From Acidimicrobiia bacterium (GTDB lineage Bacteria > Actinomycetota > Acidimicrobiia > Acidimicrobiales > AC-14): 64,000 nt of DNA. A program made the position numbers and the translations under genes. Shown one piece after another: positions 33,024 through 40,721 of this stretch; within the stretch, counting starts at the first letter, position 1; every line of letters begins with the position of its first letter. The notes beneath the pieces were generated by a model. That model was not told the origin of the DNA, did no database searches, and saw only the letters and a program-made list of their open reading frames with translations. The stretch is taken from positions 91,156-155,155 of the forward strand of contig JAHFUR010000005.1 of assembly GCA_023264995.1 (NCBI GenBank), given 5' to 3'.

Positions 33024-33386
33024 ATGCACCAGCCCATCTACCACCTCGCACTCGAGCATGCGTGGGCCGCGGCATGCGCGGCCGGGGACGGGTACCGCCG
33101 GTCCACGATCGACAGTTCGCTCGAAGAGGAAGGCTTCATCCACTGCTCGTTCCGGGACGAGGTGCAAGGGGTGGCCGACCGCTTCTACCAGGGACACGCC
33201 GACGTGCTCCTCCTGACCATCGACCCGTCCAGGGTGCCGGCCGAGATCAGGACCGAGAACCTGTTCCCGCACATCTACGGACCGCTGCCGATCGATGCCG
33301 TCGTGAGCGTACGACCGGTCCCCTGTGGCGAAGATGGGCGGCTCCTGGTGGACGCCCTCCTTGACGGGCCGCCCGGCCCTGTTTGA
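33024..33386 (+). CDS. DUF952 family protein
   Basis: 120 aa, ATG 33024. Matches DUF952: IYHLALEHAWAAACAAGDGY, EEEGFIHCSFRDEVQGVADRFY, LLLTIDPSRVPAEIRTEN and FPHIYGPLPIDAVV. The conserved GFIHCS and PHIYGPL blocks are intact and the length is normal. These small cytosolic proteins resemble ADP-ribosyl-type folds, but no reaction is established. It follows the Lnt-like gene by 20 bases on the same strand. Confidence 0.88.
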   Translation: MHQPIYHLALEHAWAAACAAGDGYRRSTIDSSLEEEGFIHCSFRDEVQGVADRFYQGHADVLLLTIDPSRVPAEIRTENLFPHIYGPLPIDAVVSVRPVPCGEDGRLLVDALLDGPPGPV

Positions 33387-33419
33387 TTCCACGCTCGGGG
33401 GCGGTCAGGCTCCTGCACC

Positions 33420-34664
33420 GTGCCCGAGCCGCTCCGAGTCGCCCTGCTGGCCTACCGGGGCAACCCCCATTCCGGCGGCCAGGGCGTCTACGTCCACTAC
33501 CTGAGCCGCGAGCTGCACGCGCTCGGGCACCACGTCGAGGTCTTCAGCGGGCCGCCGTACCCCCGGCTCGCAGCCGGGGTGCCCGTCATCGAGGTGCCCA
33601 GCCTCGACCTGTACCGGCCGGAGAGCCCGTTCCGCACGCCGGCGCTGGAGGAGTTCCGCGACCTGGTCGACGTGGCCGAGTTCGCCACCATGTGCGCCGG
33701 CGGCTTCCCGGAGCCGTTCACGTTCAGCCTGCGGGCCCGGCGGGCCCTGCGGAGCCGCCGGGCCGACTTCGACGTGGTCCACGACAACCAGTGCCTGGGC
33801 TACGGCATCCTCGGGATCGCCCGCGACGGGCTGCCGGTGGTGGGCACCATCCACCACCCGATCACCGTCGACCGGGCCGTCGAGCTGGCCGGCGCCGAGG
33901 GCTGGCGCCGGCAGATGAGCGTGCGCCGCTGGTACGGGTTCGTCCGCATGCAGAAGCGGGTGGCCCGGCGCATCGACCGGGTGCTGACCGTGTCGGAGTC
34001 GTCGGCGGGTGACATCGCCGCCCAGATGGGCGTGCGCCGGGACCGGATGTCGGTCGTGCCGGTCGGCGTGGACACCGGCCTGTTCCGGCCCCTCCCCCAC
34101 ATCGCCCGGGTGCCGGGACGGCTGATGACCACGGCCAGCGCCGATGTCCCCCTCAAGGGCCTGGTGCCCCTCCTCGAGGCCCTGGCCAAGGTGCGGACCG
34201 AGCGCCACGCCGAGCTGGTCGTCGTCGGCGCGCCACGCGACGGCAGCATCGTGCCGGCCACGATCGAGCGCCTGGGGCTCGAAGGTGCGGTCACCATCGC
34301 CGGCATCGTCGACAACCTCCGCATGATCGAGCTCTACGCCGAGGCCGAGGTGGCCGTCGTGCCCTCGCTCTACGAGGGCTTCTCGCTGCCGGCGGTGGAG
34401 GCCATGGCCTGCGGGCTCCCCCTGGTCACGACCACCGGCGGGGCGCTCCCCGAGGTCGTGGGGGCCGACGGCGAGTGCGCCCTCCTCGTGCCGCCCAACG
34501 ACCCCGGCGCGCTGGCGTCGGCCATCGTGACCGCCCTCGACGATGCCGAGCTACGGGCCCGCCTCGGCGCCGCCGGCCGCCAGCGCGTGCTGCGGAAGTT
34601 CACGTGGCGGGCCACGGCCGAGGCCACCGTCGAGGTGTACCGGGAGGCCGCTGGCTCTTGTTGA
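33420..34664 (+). CDS. GT4-family glycosyltransferase
   Basis: 414 aa from GTG 33420. N-lobe with RGNPHSGGQGVYVHYLSREL (donor/acceptor-binding glycine loop) and HDNQCLGYGILGI. C-lobe with TVSESSAGDIAAQMG, VPVGVDTGLFRP, the EGFSLPAVEAMACG nucleotide-sugar motif and LPEVVGADGECALLVPP. A retaining GT-B enzyme using a UDP- or GDP-sugar follows from the family. The stop overlaps the next start (TTGA). First gene of a three-gene GT-methyltransferase-barrel unit. Confidence 0.93.
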   Translation: MPEPLRVALLAYRGNPHSGGQGVYVHYLSRELHALGHHVEVFSGPPYPRLAAGVPVIEVPSLDLYRPESPFRTPALEEFRDLVDVAEFATMCAGGFPEPFTFSLRARRALRSRRADFDVVHDNQCLGYGILGIARDGLPVVGTIHHPITVDRAVELAGAEGWRRQMSVRRWYGFVRMQKRVARRIDRVLTVSESSAGDIAAQMGVRRDRMSVVPVGVDTGLFRPLPHIARVPGRLMTTASADVPLKGLVPLLEALAKVRTERHAELVVVGAPRDGSIVPATIERLGLEGAVTIAGIVDNLRMIELYAEAEVAVVPSLYEGFSLPAVEAMACGLPLVTTTGGALPEVVGADGECALLVPPNDPGALASAIVTALDDAELRARLGAAGRQRVLRKFTWRATAEATVEVYREAAGSC

Positions 34665-35386
34665 CCGTGGACTTCGCCCGGCTCGGCCTTCGGGCGGGCG
34701 ACCGGTTGCTCGACCTGGGCTGCGGGGGTGGGCGGCACGCCTTCGAGGCCCACCGCTTGGGCGCTCACACCGTGGCCTTCGACCGCAACGCCGGCGACAC
34801 CAAGGACGCGGCCGCCATGCTGGCCGCCATGCGCCTGGCCGGTGAGGCGCCGGCCGGCGCCCTCGGCACGGCGGTGAACGGCGACGCCCTCTCCCTTCCC
34901 TTCGCCGACGGCGCCTTCGACCGCGTCATCGCCGCCGAGGTGCTCGAGCACGTGCCCGCCGACGGTGCCGCCATGGCCGAGCTGGCCCGGGTCCTGCGCC
35001 CCGGCGGCACCCTGGCCGTCACCGTCCCCCGCTGGTTCCCCGAGCAGGTGTGCTGGGCGTTGGCCGACGAATACCACGCCCCCCATGTACCCGACGGCCA
35101 CGTGCGCATCTACCGCCGGCGCGGGCTGGCCGGCGTCGTCGCCGGCGCCGGCCTCGAACCCCGGGGGTCGCACCATGCCCACGCCCTCCACTCGCCGTAC
35201 TGGTGGCTGAAGTGCGCCCTCGGCCTCGACCGCCCCGACCGCTGGCCGGTGCGCACCTACCACCGCTTCCTGCTGTGGGACATCACCAAGCGGCCGGCGC
35301 TGACCCGCGCCCTCGACCGGGCCCTGAACCCCGTGCTGGGCAAGAGCTTCGTCCTCTACGCCGTCAAGCCGGCCGTAGCCACGTGA
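34661..35386 (+). CDS. Class I SAM-dependent methyltransferase
   Basis: 241 aa if TTG 34661 (sharing TTGA with the GT stop) is used, 239 aa from GTG 34667. SAM-binding motif I LLDLGCGGGRHAFEA at residues 19-33, acidic loop VAFDRNAG, motif II NGDALSLPFADGAFDRVIAA and motif III LARVLRPGGTLAVTVPR. The substrate is not evident. The stop is the TGA of a GTGA shared with the first of two 17-codon micro-ORFs that separate it from the next gene. Confidence 0.9.
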   Translation: MTVDFARLGLRAGDRLLDLGCGGGRHAFEAHRLGAHTVAFDRNAGDTKDAAAMLAAMRLAGEAPAGALGTAVNGDALSLPFADGAFDRVIAAEVLEHVPADGAAMAELARVLRPGGTLAVTVPRWFPEQVCWALADEYHAPHVPDGHVRIYRRRGLAGVVAGAGLEPRGSHHAHALHSPYWWLKCALGLDRPDRWPVRTYHRFLLWDITKRPALTRALDRALNPVLGKSFVLYAVKPAVAT

Positions 35387-35482
35387 CCGGCCCGGGAGGC
35401 CGGTCCAGCGGACATTCACGGGGCGGAGCCTCGTGACCGGCCCGGGAGGCCGGTCCAGCGGACATTCACGGGGCGGAGCCTC
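35383..35482 (+). repeat. Two perfect 50-bp tandem repeats, each a coupled micro-ORF
   Basis: Identical units at 35383-35432 and 35433-35482. Each begins GTGA, so the methyltransferase TGA overlaps the first GTG, the first micro-ORF stop overlaps the second GTG, and the second stop overlaps the GTG of the next gene (35483). Each micro-ORF encodes VTGPGGRSSGHSRGGAS. Period 50 equals 54 nt of ORF minus 4. Each unit also has internal GGCCGG-type symmetry (CCGGCCCGGGAGGCCGG). Confidence 0.95.
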
Positions 35483-36487
35483 GTGACGCCGGCGGAGCTG
35501 GCCGGCACCGTCGACCACATCGCCGCCGTCCAGCAGGCCGACGGGATGATCCCCTGGTTCCCCGGCGGGCACGGCGACCCGTGGAACCACGTCGAGGCGG
35601 CCATGGCCCTCGACGCCGGCCACCGCCGCGCCCAAGCCGAGCGGGCTTACGACTGGCTGCTCTCCACCCAACGGGCCGATGGCGCCTGGCACCAGTACTA
35701 CCGGGACGGGCAGGTCGAGGAGGCCACCCTCGACGCCAATGTGACGGCCTACGTCGCCACGGGTGTGTGGCATCACTTCCTGACTACCGGTGACGCCGGC
35801 TTCCTCGAGACCATGTGGCCGGCCGTCCGGCGCGCCGTCGGGTTCGTCCTCGACCTGCAGGCGCCGAGGGGCGAGGTCATCTGGGCCCGCCATGCCGATG
35901 GGACACCCTGGTCCTTCGCCCTGCTGACCGCGTCGTCGAGCACCTTCGCCAGCCTGCGAGCGGCAGGTGCCATCGCCGACCGTCTCGGCCACGCCCGGCC
36001 CGAATGGGAGACCGCCGCCGCCCGCCTCGGGCGGGTGATCGCCGAGGAGCCGGGCGCGTTCCTGCCCAAGGACCGGTGGTCGATGGACTGGTACTACCCG
36101 GTGCTTGCCGGCGTCGTGACGGGCGACGCGGCCCGGGCACGGCTCGCCGCCGGCTACGACCGCTTCGTGCTGGACGGCCTCGGCGTTCGCTGTGTCGCCG
36201 ACAAGGACTGGGTGACCGCGGCGGAGACAGCCGAGTGCGCCATGGCCCACCTGGCCGCCGGCGAGGTGGGCACGGCCGGCCGTCTGCTCGAGTGGGCCGG
36301 CCACCTCCGCGACGACGACGGGCGGTGGTTCACCGGCATGGTCCACCCGCAACGCCACCACTTCCCGCCGAAGGAGCGCAGCACGTACACGGCCGCGGCC
36401 GTGACCCTGGCCCACACGGCGCTGGCCGGCGCTGGCCCGCTCGTTCCCATCCTCCCGGTCGCGCCGGCGCCGCTCACCGCTCTCTGA
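35483..36487 (+). CDS. Alpha/alpha-barrel (prenyltransferase/terpene-cyclase-like) protein
   Basis: 334 aa from GTG 35483. Repeated helix-pair units with QW-like features: ADGMIPWFPGGHGDPWNHVE, LLSTQRADGAWHQYYRDG, WARHADGTPWSFALL, MDWYYPVLAGVVTG and DKDWVTAAETAECAMAHLAAG. Similar actinobacterial genes are usually annotated prenyltransferase, although the fold is also that of glycoside hydrolase family 15-like (alpha/alpha)6 barrels. It is coupled to the GT and methyltransferase genes, suggesting one glycan- or lipid-modifying pathway; no DDxxD motif is visible. Confidence 0.7.
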   Translation: MTPAELAGTVDHIAAVQQADGMIPWFPGGHGDPWNHVEAAMALDAGHRRAQAERAYDWLLSTQRADGAWHQYYRDGQVEEATLDANVTAYVATGVWHHFLTTGDAGFLETMWPAVRRAVGFVLDLQAPRGEVIWARHADGTPWSFALLTASSSTFASLRAAGAIADRLGHARPEWETAAARLGRVIAEEPGAFLPKDRWSMDWYYPVLAGVVTGDAARARLAAGYDRFVLDGLGVRCVADKDWVTAAETAECAMAHLAAGEVGTAGRLLEWAGHLRDDDGRWFTGMVHPQRHHFPPKERSTYTAAAVTLAHTALAGAGPLVPILPVAPAPLTAL

Positions 36488-36523
36488 TCAACGTCAGAGC
36501 AGGCGCGCACGTAGGCCGGCGGC

Positions 36524-36697
36524 GTGGCTCTGCAACTCCCGCAGCGGGGCCGGGCCAGGGTCGCGTTCGTGGCCGCCCTGGCCCTTGCCGCCGCCATCGC
36601 GCTCGATTATCATGATTTCGAAGCCTCTGCTTCGGGCCGGACCGCTGTACTAGGCCGATGGCATAGAGGCTTTTTTGGCGCGGCAATACTCGCTTGA
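36524..36697 (+). pseudogene. 57-codon frame with one membrane helix in an AT-richer gap
   Basis: GTG 36524 to TGA 36697. Sequence MALQLPQRGRARVAFVAALA then LAAAIALDYHDF has a basic start and one hydrophobic helix. The downstream half has many A/T-rich codons unlike the neighbours. A 10-bp direct repeat GCCGATGGCA (36654-36663 and 36725-36734) sits at the start of the following ABC gene and inside this frame, so part of the region seems to be a duplicated start region. It may be a truncated gene or a true small membrane peptide. Confidence 0.3.
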
Positions 36698-36728
36698 TTC
36701 GAGCAGGACTTGCTCGTAGTTTGAGCCG
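36694..36728 (+). promoter_or_regulatory. Leaderless promoter of the three-gene ABC operon
   Basis: TTGATT (36694-36699), 17-bp spacer, TAGTTT (36717-36722), then ATG at 36729 six bases later. The -35/-10 spacing is ideal and there is no room for a Shine-Dalgarno, matching leaderless initiation. Confidence 0.5.
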
Positions 36729-37547
36729 ATGGCACACGTCGGCGGCGCCCCTCTTTCTCTGTACTGGGCCGTCGCCCGGCGCTCGTTCCGGCGCTATTCC
36801 ACCTACCGGGGCGCCACCTTCGCCGGCGCCTTCACCAACACGGTGTTCGGGTTCATCCAGGCCTACGTACTCCTCGCCGTGTTCCGCCGGCGCGACACGA
36901 TCGGGGGCCTCGATGTCGTCGACGCGGTCACGTTCACCTTCGTCACCCAGGGCCTGCTGGCGATCGTGGCCGCGTTCGGCCCCCTGGAGCTGGCCGATCG
37001 GATCACCTCGGGCGACGTGGTCAGCGACCTCTACCGCCCCCTCGACCTTCAGTCGTGGTGGCTGGCGCAGGACATCGGCCGGGCTGGCTTCCAATTGATG
37101 TTCCGCGGGATCCCACCGTTCGCGGTCGGGGCGGTGGCGTTCCATTTGCGCCTGCCCGCCGGCCCGAGCGTCTGGGCCGGGTTCGCCGTCTCGCTCAGCC
37201 TGGCCCTTGCCGTCGGGTTCGCGTGGCGCTTCGCCATGTCCCTCAGTGCCTTCTGGCTGCTCGAAGTGCGCGGCCTGGTGCAGCTCATGGGACTGGTGTT
37301 CATGTTCTTCGCCGGGTTCATCCTCCCGCTGCCGTTCTTCCCTCCGGCCCTCCGCGACGTGGCCAACGTGCTCCCTTTCGCGGCCGTCGTCGAGCTCCCC
37401 GTGGAGGTCTTCCTGTCCAAGCACCGCGCCCTGCCCGACCTCCTCGGCGTGGTCGCCCACCAGGCCGCGTGGTTGGCCGTCCTCGTCGGCACCGGGCGGG
37501 TCGTCATGGTCAGGGCCTGGCGCCGAGTGGTCGTGCAGGGTGGTTGA
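36729..37547 (+). CDS. ABC-2 family permease (first of pair)
   Basis: 272 aa, ATG 36729. Six membrane helices; the N-terminal RRSFRRYSTYRGATFAGAFT and LADRITSGDVVSDLYRPLDL blocks match the ABC2_membrane_6 (DUF990-like) family, in which two related permeases work with one ATPase. GFILPLPFFPPALRDVANVLPF occurs before the last helices. The second permease starts 8 bases before this stop. Such three-gene exporters are found in many actinobacteria and one has been linked to viologen resistance; the substrate here is unknown. Confidence 0.88.
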   Translation: MAHVGGAPLSLYWAVARRSFRRYSTYRGATFAGAFTNTVFGFIQAYVLLAVFRRRDTIGGLDVVDAVTFTFVTQGLLAIVAAFGPLELADRITSGDVVSDLYRPLDLQSWWLAQDIGRAGFQLMFRGIPPFAVGAVAFHLRLPAGPSVWAGFAVSLSLALAVGFAWRFAMSLSAFWLLEVRGLVQLMGLVFMFFAGFILPLPFFPPALRDVANVLPFAAVVELPVEVFLSKHRALPDLLGVVAHQAAWLAVLVGTGRVVMVRAWRRVVVQGG

Positions 37548-38367
37548 AACCCACGGCGGCCCGACCGTCGCGGAACAGGCCGTCATCTGGCGCCGGCTCG
37601 TCGGAGCAAGGATCCGGGCCGACTGGCAGTACCGGACCTCGTTCATCACGTTCATGGTGAGCCAGTTCGTGGCCGGCTTCCTCGACATCGTGGCGATCGT
37701 CATCCTGTTCTCCAACGTCGACCGGCTGGCCGGCTGGTCGGTGGCCGAAGTGGCCCTCCTGTACGGCACGTCGAACCTCTCCTTTGCGTTGAGCGACGTG
37801 TTCGTGAGCGAGGCGGAGTTTGCGGCTCACCACATCCGGGCCGGGTCCTTCGACCGGTTCCTGCTCCGGCCGGTCGGGCCGCTCCTCCTGCTCTGCGGCC
37901 AGGAATTCGCCCTCCGCCGAGCGGGCAAAGTGGTCCAATCGGTCCTGGTGCTGGCCGTCGCATTGACCCAGGTACCGGTGGACTGGGACCTCCCCAAAGC
38001 GGCGATGGTCGTGACTATGGTCGCCGTCGGCTTCGTGATCTTCGGCGGGCTCTGGGTCCTCACCTCGTCGATCGCCTTCTGGGCCGTCGAGGCTCGGGAG
38101 GTGGCCAACTCCGTGACCTATGGGGGGAACTTCGTGACGCACTACCCCCTGGAGATCTTCTCGGGCTGGCTCCGCCGGCTCGTGACCGTCGTGCCCCTGG
38201 CCTTCGTGAGCTACCAACCGACGTTGTGGGTGCTCGGGCGCCGCGACCCCCACGGCTCGCCGGCCTGGTTCGCCTTTGCCGGCCCCCTCGTCGCTCTTGC
38301 CACCGTGCTGGTCGCCCGCGCCGTCTGGTTCTCGGGCATCCGCCACTACCGCAGCACCGGGAGCTGA
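37540..38367 (+). CDS. ABC-2 family permease (second of pair)
   Basis: 275 aa from GTG 37540, overlapping the first permease by 8 bases. Again six helices with family blocks RADWQYRTSFITFMVSQFV, ALSDVFVSEAEFAAHHIRAG, FDRFLLRPVGPLLLL and the conserved VANSVTYGGNFVTHYPLEIF near helix 5. It would form a heterodimer with the product of the preceding gene. Confidence 0.88.
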   Translation: MVETHGGPTVAEQAVIWRRLVGARIRADWQYRTSFITFMVSQFVAGFLDIVAIVILFSNVDRLAGWSVAEVALLYGTSNLSFALSDVFVSEAEFAAHHIRAGSFDRFLLRPVGPLLLLCGQEFALRRAGKVVQSVLVLAVALTQVPVDWDLPKAAMVVTMVAVGFVIFGGLWVLTSSIAFWAVEAREVANSVTYGGNFVTHYPLEIFSGWLRRLVTVVPLAFVSYQPTLWVLGRRDPHGSPAWFAFAGPLVALATVLVARAVWFSGIRHYRSTGS

Positions 38368-38368
38368 C

Positions 38369-39337
38369 GTGGGCCTGATCGAGCTGGACGGCGTCGAGCG
38401 GGACTTCGTCGTGCACCGGCGAGTGGGGCGGGTCCGCCGGCACCGGGACGTGGTCCGCGCCGTCGACGGAGTCTCGTTCACGGTCGAGGCGGGTGAAATG
38501 GTCGGCTACATCGGGCCGAACGGCGCCGGGAAGTCGACCACCATCAAGATGCTCACCGGCATCCTCGTGCCGACCGCGGGGTCGGTCAGGGTTGCCGGGC
38601 TCGACCCCCAGCGGTCGCGCACCGAGCTGGCCATGCGCATCGGCGTGGTGTTCGGCCAGCGCAACCAGCTGTGGTGGGACCTTCCCCTGCGCGACTCCTT
38701 CGAGCTCCTGCGCCATATGTACCGGGTACCCGCCGACCTCCACCGCCGCCGGCTGGCCGAGTTCGTCGAGCTGCTCGACCTCGGCTCCTTCCTCGACACC
38801 CCGGTACGCCAACTGTCCCTCGGACAGAAGATGCGGGGCGAGATCACCGCTGCGCTCCTGCACGGGCCGAGCATCCTCTACCTCGACGAGCCCACCATCG
38901 GCCTCGACGTGGTCTCCAAGAGCCGGGCCCGGGAGTTCCTGGCCCGGGTCAACCGCGAGCTCGGTGTGACGGTGGTCCTGACCACTCACGACCTCTCCGA
39001 CGTCGAGCGCCTCTGCTCCCGGTTGATGGTGATCGACCACGGGCGGGTGGTCTATGACGGCACGGTCGACGACCTGAAGGCCCGGCACGGCCAGTACCGG
39101 ACCCTTGTGGTCGACCTCGAAGGTCCCGCCGAGCCGCTTGTCGTGGACGGGGCGGAGGTCGTACGGGTCGACGGGCCCCGCCAATGGTTGCGGTTCCACC
39201 GCGATCGGACGACCGCGGCCCAGCTCATCGCCGCCATCGCGTCGACGACCGCCGTCGTCGACCTCACCATCGAGGAGCCGCTGATCGAGGATGTCATCGC
39301 CGGCGTCTACGTCGGCGGCGCGCCGGACCGGACGTAG
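38369..39337 (+). CDS. ABC transporter ATP-binding protein of the two-permease exporter
   Basis: 322 aa from GTG 38369, 2 bases after the permease stop. Walker A IGPNGAGKSTTIKM near residue 49, Q-loop VVFGQRNQLWWDLPLRDSF (the QRNQLWW form typical of this subfamily), signature LSLGQKMRGEIT, Walker B LYLDEPTIGLD, H-loop TTHDLSDVERL. The C-terminal 90 residues are the regulatory domain. It powers the two permeases encoded upstream. Confidence 0.93.
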   Translation: MGLIELDGVERDFVVHRRVGRVRRHRDVVRAVDGVSFTVEAGEMVGYIGPNGAGKSTTIKMLTGILVPTAGSVRVAGLDPQRSRTELAMRIGVVFGQRNQLWWDLPLRDSFELLRHMYRVPADLHRRRLAEFVELLDLGSFLDTPVRQLSLGQKMRGEITAALLHGPSILYLDEPTIGLDVVSKSRAREFLARVNRELGVTVVLTTHDLSDVERLCSRLMVIDHGRVVYDGTVDDLKARHGQYRTLVVDLEGPAEPLVVDGAEVVRVDGPRQWLRFHRDRTTAAQLIAAIASTTAVVDLTIEEPLIEDVIAGVYVGGAPDRT

Positions 39338-39375
39338 GCGGGTGGCGGTTGGCGGGTTCGACTACCGTCCGGGCC

Positions 39376-40209
39376 ATGGCACGCCGAGGCCTCCCGCGGG
39401 CGGGGGTTGCGCTGCTCGCCGGCGCTCTGCTCGTCTCCTGCCGAGGGTCGTCGGGCTCGTCCGGTCCGGGAGACGCCGACACGGCGGTCACCACCCCAGG
39501 CCCCGACTCCGCCGACTGCCCGGCCCGCAACCACCTGGCTGCCGAGTTCAACGGCCGCCAGCGCATCGGGGTCGAGATGCCGGTGGACTACGCGTTCCTC
39601 GAGACGCGTCCCGGCGGCTGCGTCCCGTTGCGGTTCAACCCCTGCGAGCCGGTCCACTACGTGGTGAACAGCGCCCTCGCCCCGCCGGGTGCGCTCGACG
39701 ACCTGCAGGAGGCCATCCACCGGGTGGAGGCGGCCACCGGGCTGACCTTCGTCAACGACGGGCCCACCGACGAGCCGGCCACGATGAACCGTCCGGCCGC
39801 CCAGGTGCCGCGCTACGGGAAGCGCTGGGCGCCGATCCTGATCGTCTGGGACCACGGTGCCCAGTACCGGATGGAACCCACCAACCCGGCCGGCGGCCAG
39901 TCGGTGCCGGTGGACGGCGTGCGGGTCAGCGGCGTGCTCATCATCAACGTCGACGCCACCGCCCAGGACCACGGCCGGTCCCGGCCGGCCAACGGGTTCG
40001 GCGAAGGGGCCACGTGGGGCCGGGTCTTCATCCACGAGCTGGCCCACATCGTCGGGCTCGGCCACGTGGCCCGCTCCGACGAGATCCTGTTCCCCGAGCT
40101 GGGGGTCCAGCAGGGGGAGGCCGTGTTCCACGCCGGCGACCTCATCGGCCTGCGCATCCTGGGCAAGGAGTCGGGGTGCCTCACCACCCCGGACCCGCCG
40201 ACGCGCTGA
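39376..40209 (+). CDS. Matrixin-like zinc metalloprotease lipoprotein
   Basis: 277 aa, ATG 39376, 7 bases after TACCGT (leaderless). Lipobox LLVSC (Cys22). The catalytic domain has HELAHIVGLGH, the HExxHxxGxxH zinc motif of metzincins, preceded by FNPCEPVHYVVNSALAPPGA and DLQEAIHRVEAATGLTFV, as in bacterial matrixin-like peptidases. The Met-turn is not obvious. It is anchored outside the membrane and would cleave surface or external proteins. Its stop lies in a hairpin shared with the convergent GNAT gene. Confidence 0.85.
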   Translation: MARRGLPRAGVALLAGALLVSCRGSSGSSGPGDADTAVTTPGPDSADCPARNHLAAEFNGRQRIGVEMPVDYAFLETRPGGCVPLRFNPCEPVHYVVNSALAPPGALDDLQEAIHRVEAATGLTFVNDGPTDEPATMNRPAAQVPRYGKRWAPILIVWDHGAQYRMEPTNPAGGQSVPVDGVRVSGVLIINVDATAQDHGRSRPANGFGEGATWGRVFIHELAHIVGLGHVARSDEILFPELGVQQGEAVFHAGDLIGLRILGKESGCLTTPDPPTR

Positions 40210-40224
40210 CCGGCCTGGGTCAGC
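40205..40224. terminator. Bidirectional hairpin at two convergent stop codons
   Basis: GCTGACC (40205-40211) and GGTCAGC (40218-40224), 7-bp perfect stem with a 6-base loop. The stop of the metalloprotease (40207-40209) and the stop of the GNAT gene (40220-40222) lie in opposite arms, so the same hairpin ends both messages. Confidence 0.6.
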
Positions 40225-40654
40225 CCGACCAGCGGTAGACGTTGGTGTCGCGCTCGACGAAGCCGAGGCGGCGGTAGAGCCGGTTGGCCGCCTCCCGCGT
40301 GGGCCGGGAGGTCAGGTCGACCGTGCGGGCGCCGGCGGCCGAGGCCCGGTTGAGCGCCTCCCGGCACAGGATCTCCGCCACCCCCCGGCCGCGCGAACCC
40401 TCGTCGACCACCACGTCCTCGATCCAGGCCCGGAGCCCGGTCGGGATCCGGAACAGCACCAGGGTGAGGCTGCCGATCAGGCCCTTCTCGTCGTCACGGG
40501 CCATGAGCAGCACCGTCGCCGGCGACCGCACCATCTCGGCCAGCACCTGCCCGCTCGGCGCCGGCGCCGAGCGCGACAGCTGGGGGGTGAGCAGCCGGAA
40601 GGCGGCCACCAGCTCGGGCGTGACCGCCTTGGCCTCCTCGACGAGAACGGTCAC
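40220..40654 (-). CDS. GNAT-family N-acetyltransferase
   Basis: 144 aa from GTG 40654 (MTVLVEEAKAVTPELVAAFR). GNAT fold with acetyl-CoA loop DEGSRGRGVAEILCREAL (R-x-x-G-x-G/A) and NRLYRRLGFVERDTNVYRW near the end. The N-terminal region SAPAPSGQVLAEMVRSPATV matches small acetyltransferases of unknown substrate. Its start codon lies in one arm of an 11-bp perfect inverted repeat, so the ribosome site is probably folded away. It follows citrate synthase on the same strand. Confidence 0.88.
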   Translation of the reverse strand: MTVLVEEAKAVTPELVAAFRLLTPQLSRSAPAPSGQVLAEMVRSPATVLLMARDDEKGLIGSLTLVLFRIPTGLRAWIEDVVVDEGSRGRGVAEILCREALNRASAAGARTVDLTSRPTREAANRLYRRLGFVERDTNVYRWSG

Positions 40655-40688
40655 TGGGACGCGCTCCCGAGGGGAGTGCGTCCCAGTG
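40652..40688 (-). promoter_or_regulatory. 37-base hairpin containing the GNAT start codon
   Basis: CACTGGGACGC (40652-40662) and GCGTCCCAGTG (40678-40688) are perfectly complementary, with inner CTCCC/GGGAG closing to a 3-base loop; only one pair is mismatched. The GTG start of the GNAT gene is at 40654-40652. It may terminate the upstream citrate synthase message or block translation of the acetyltransferase. Confidence 0.6.
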
Positions 40689-40721
40689 CATGCTCGATGG
40701 TCGGGCCTCCGGGGCCGGCCA

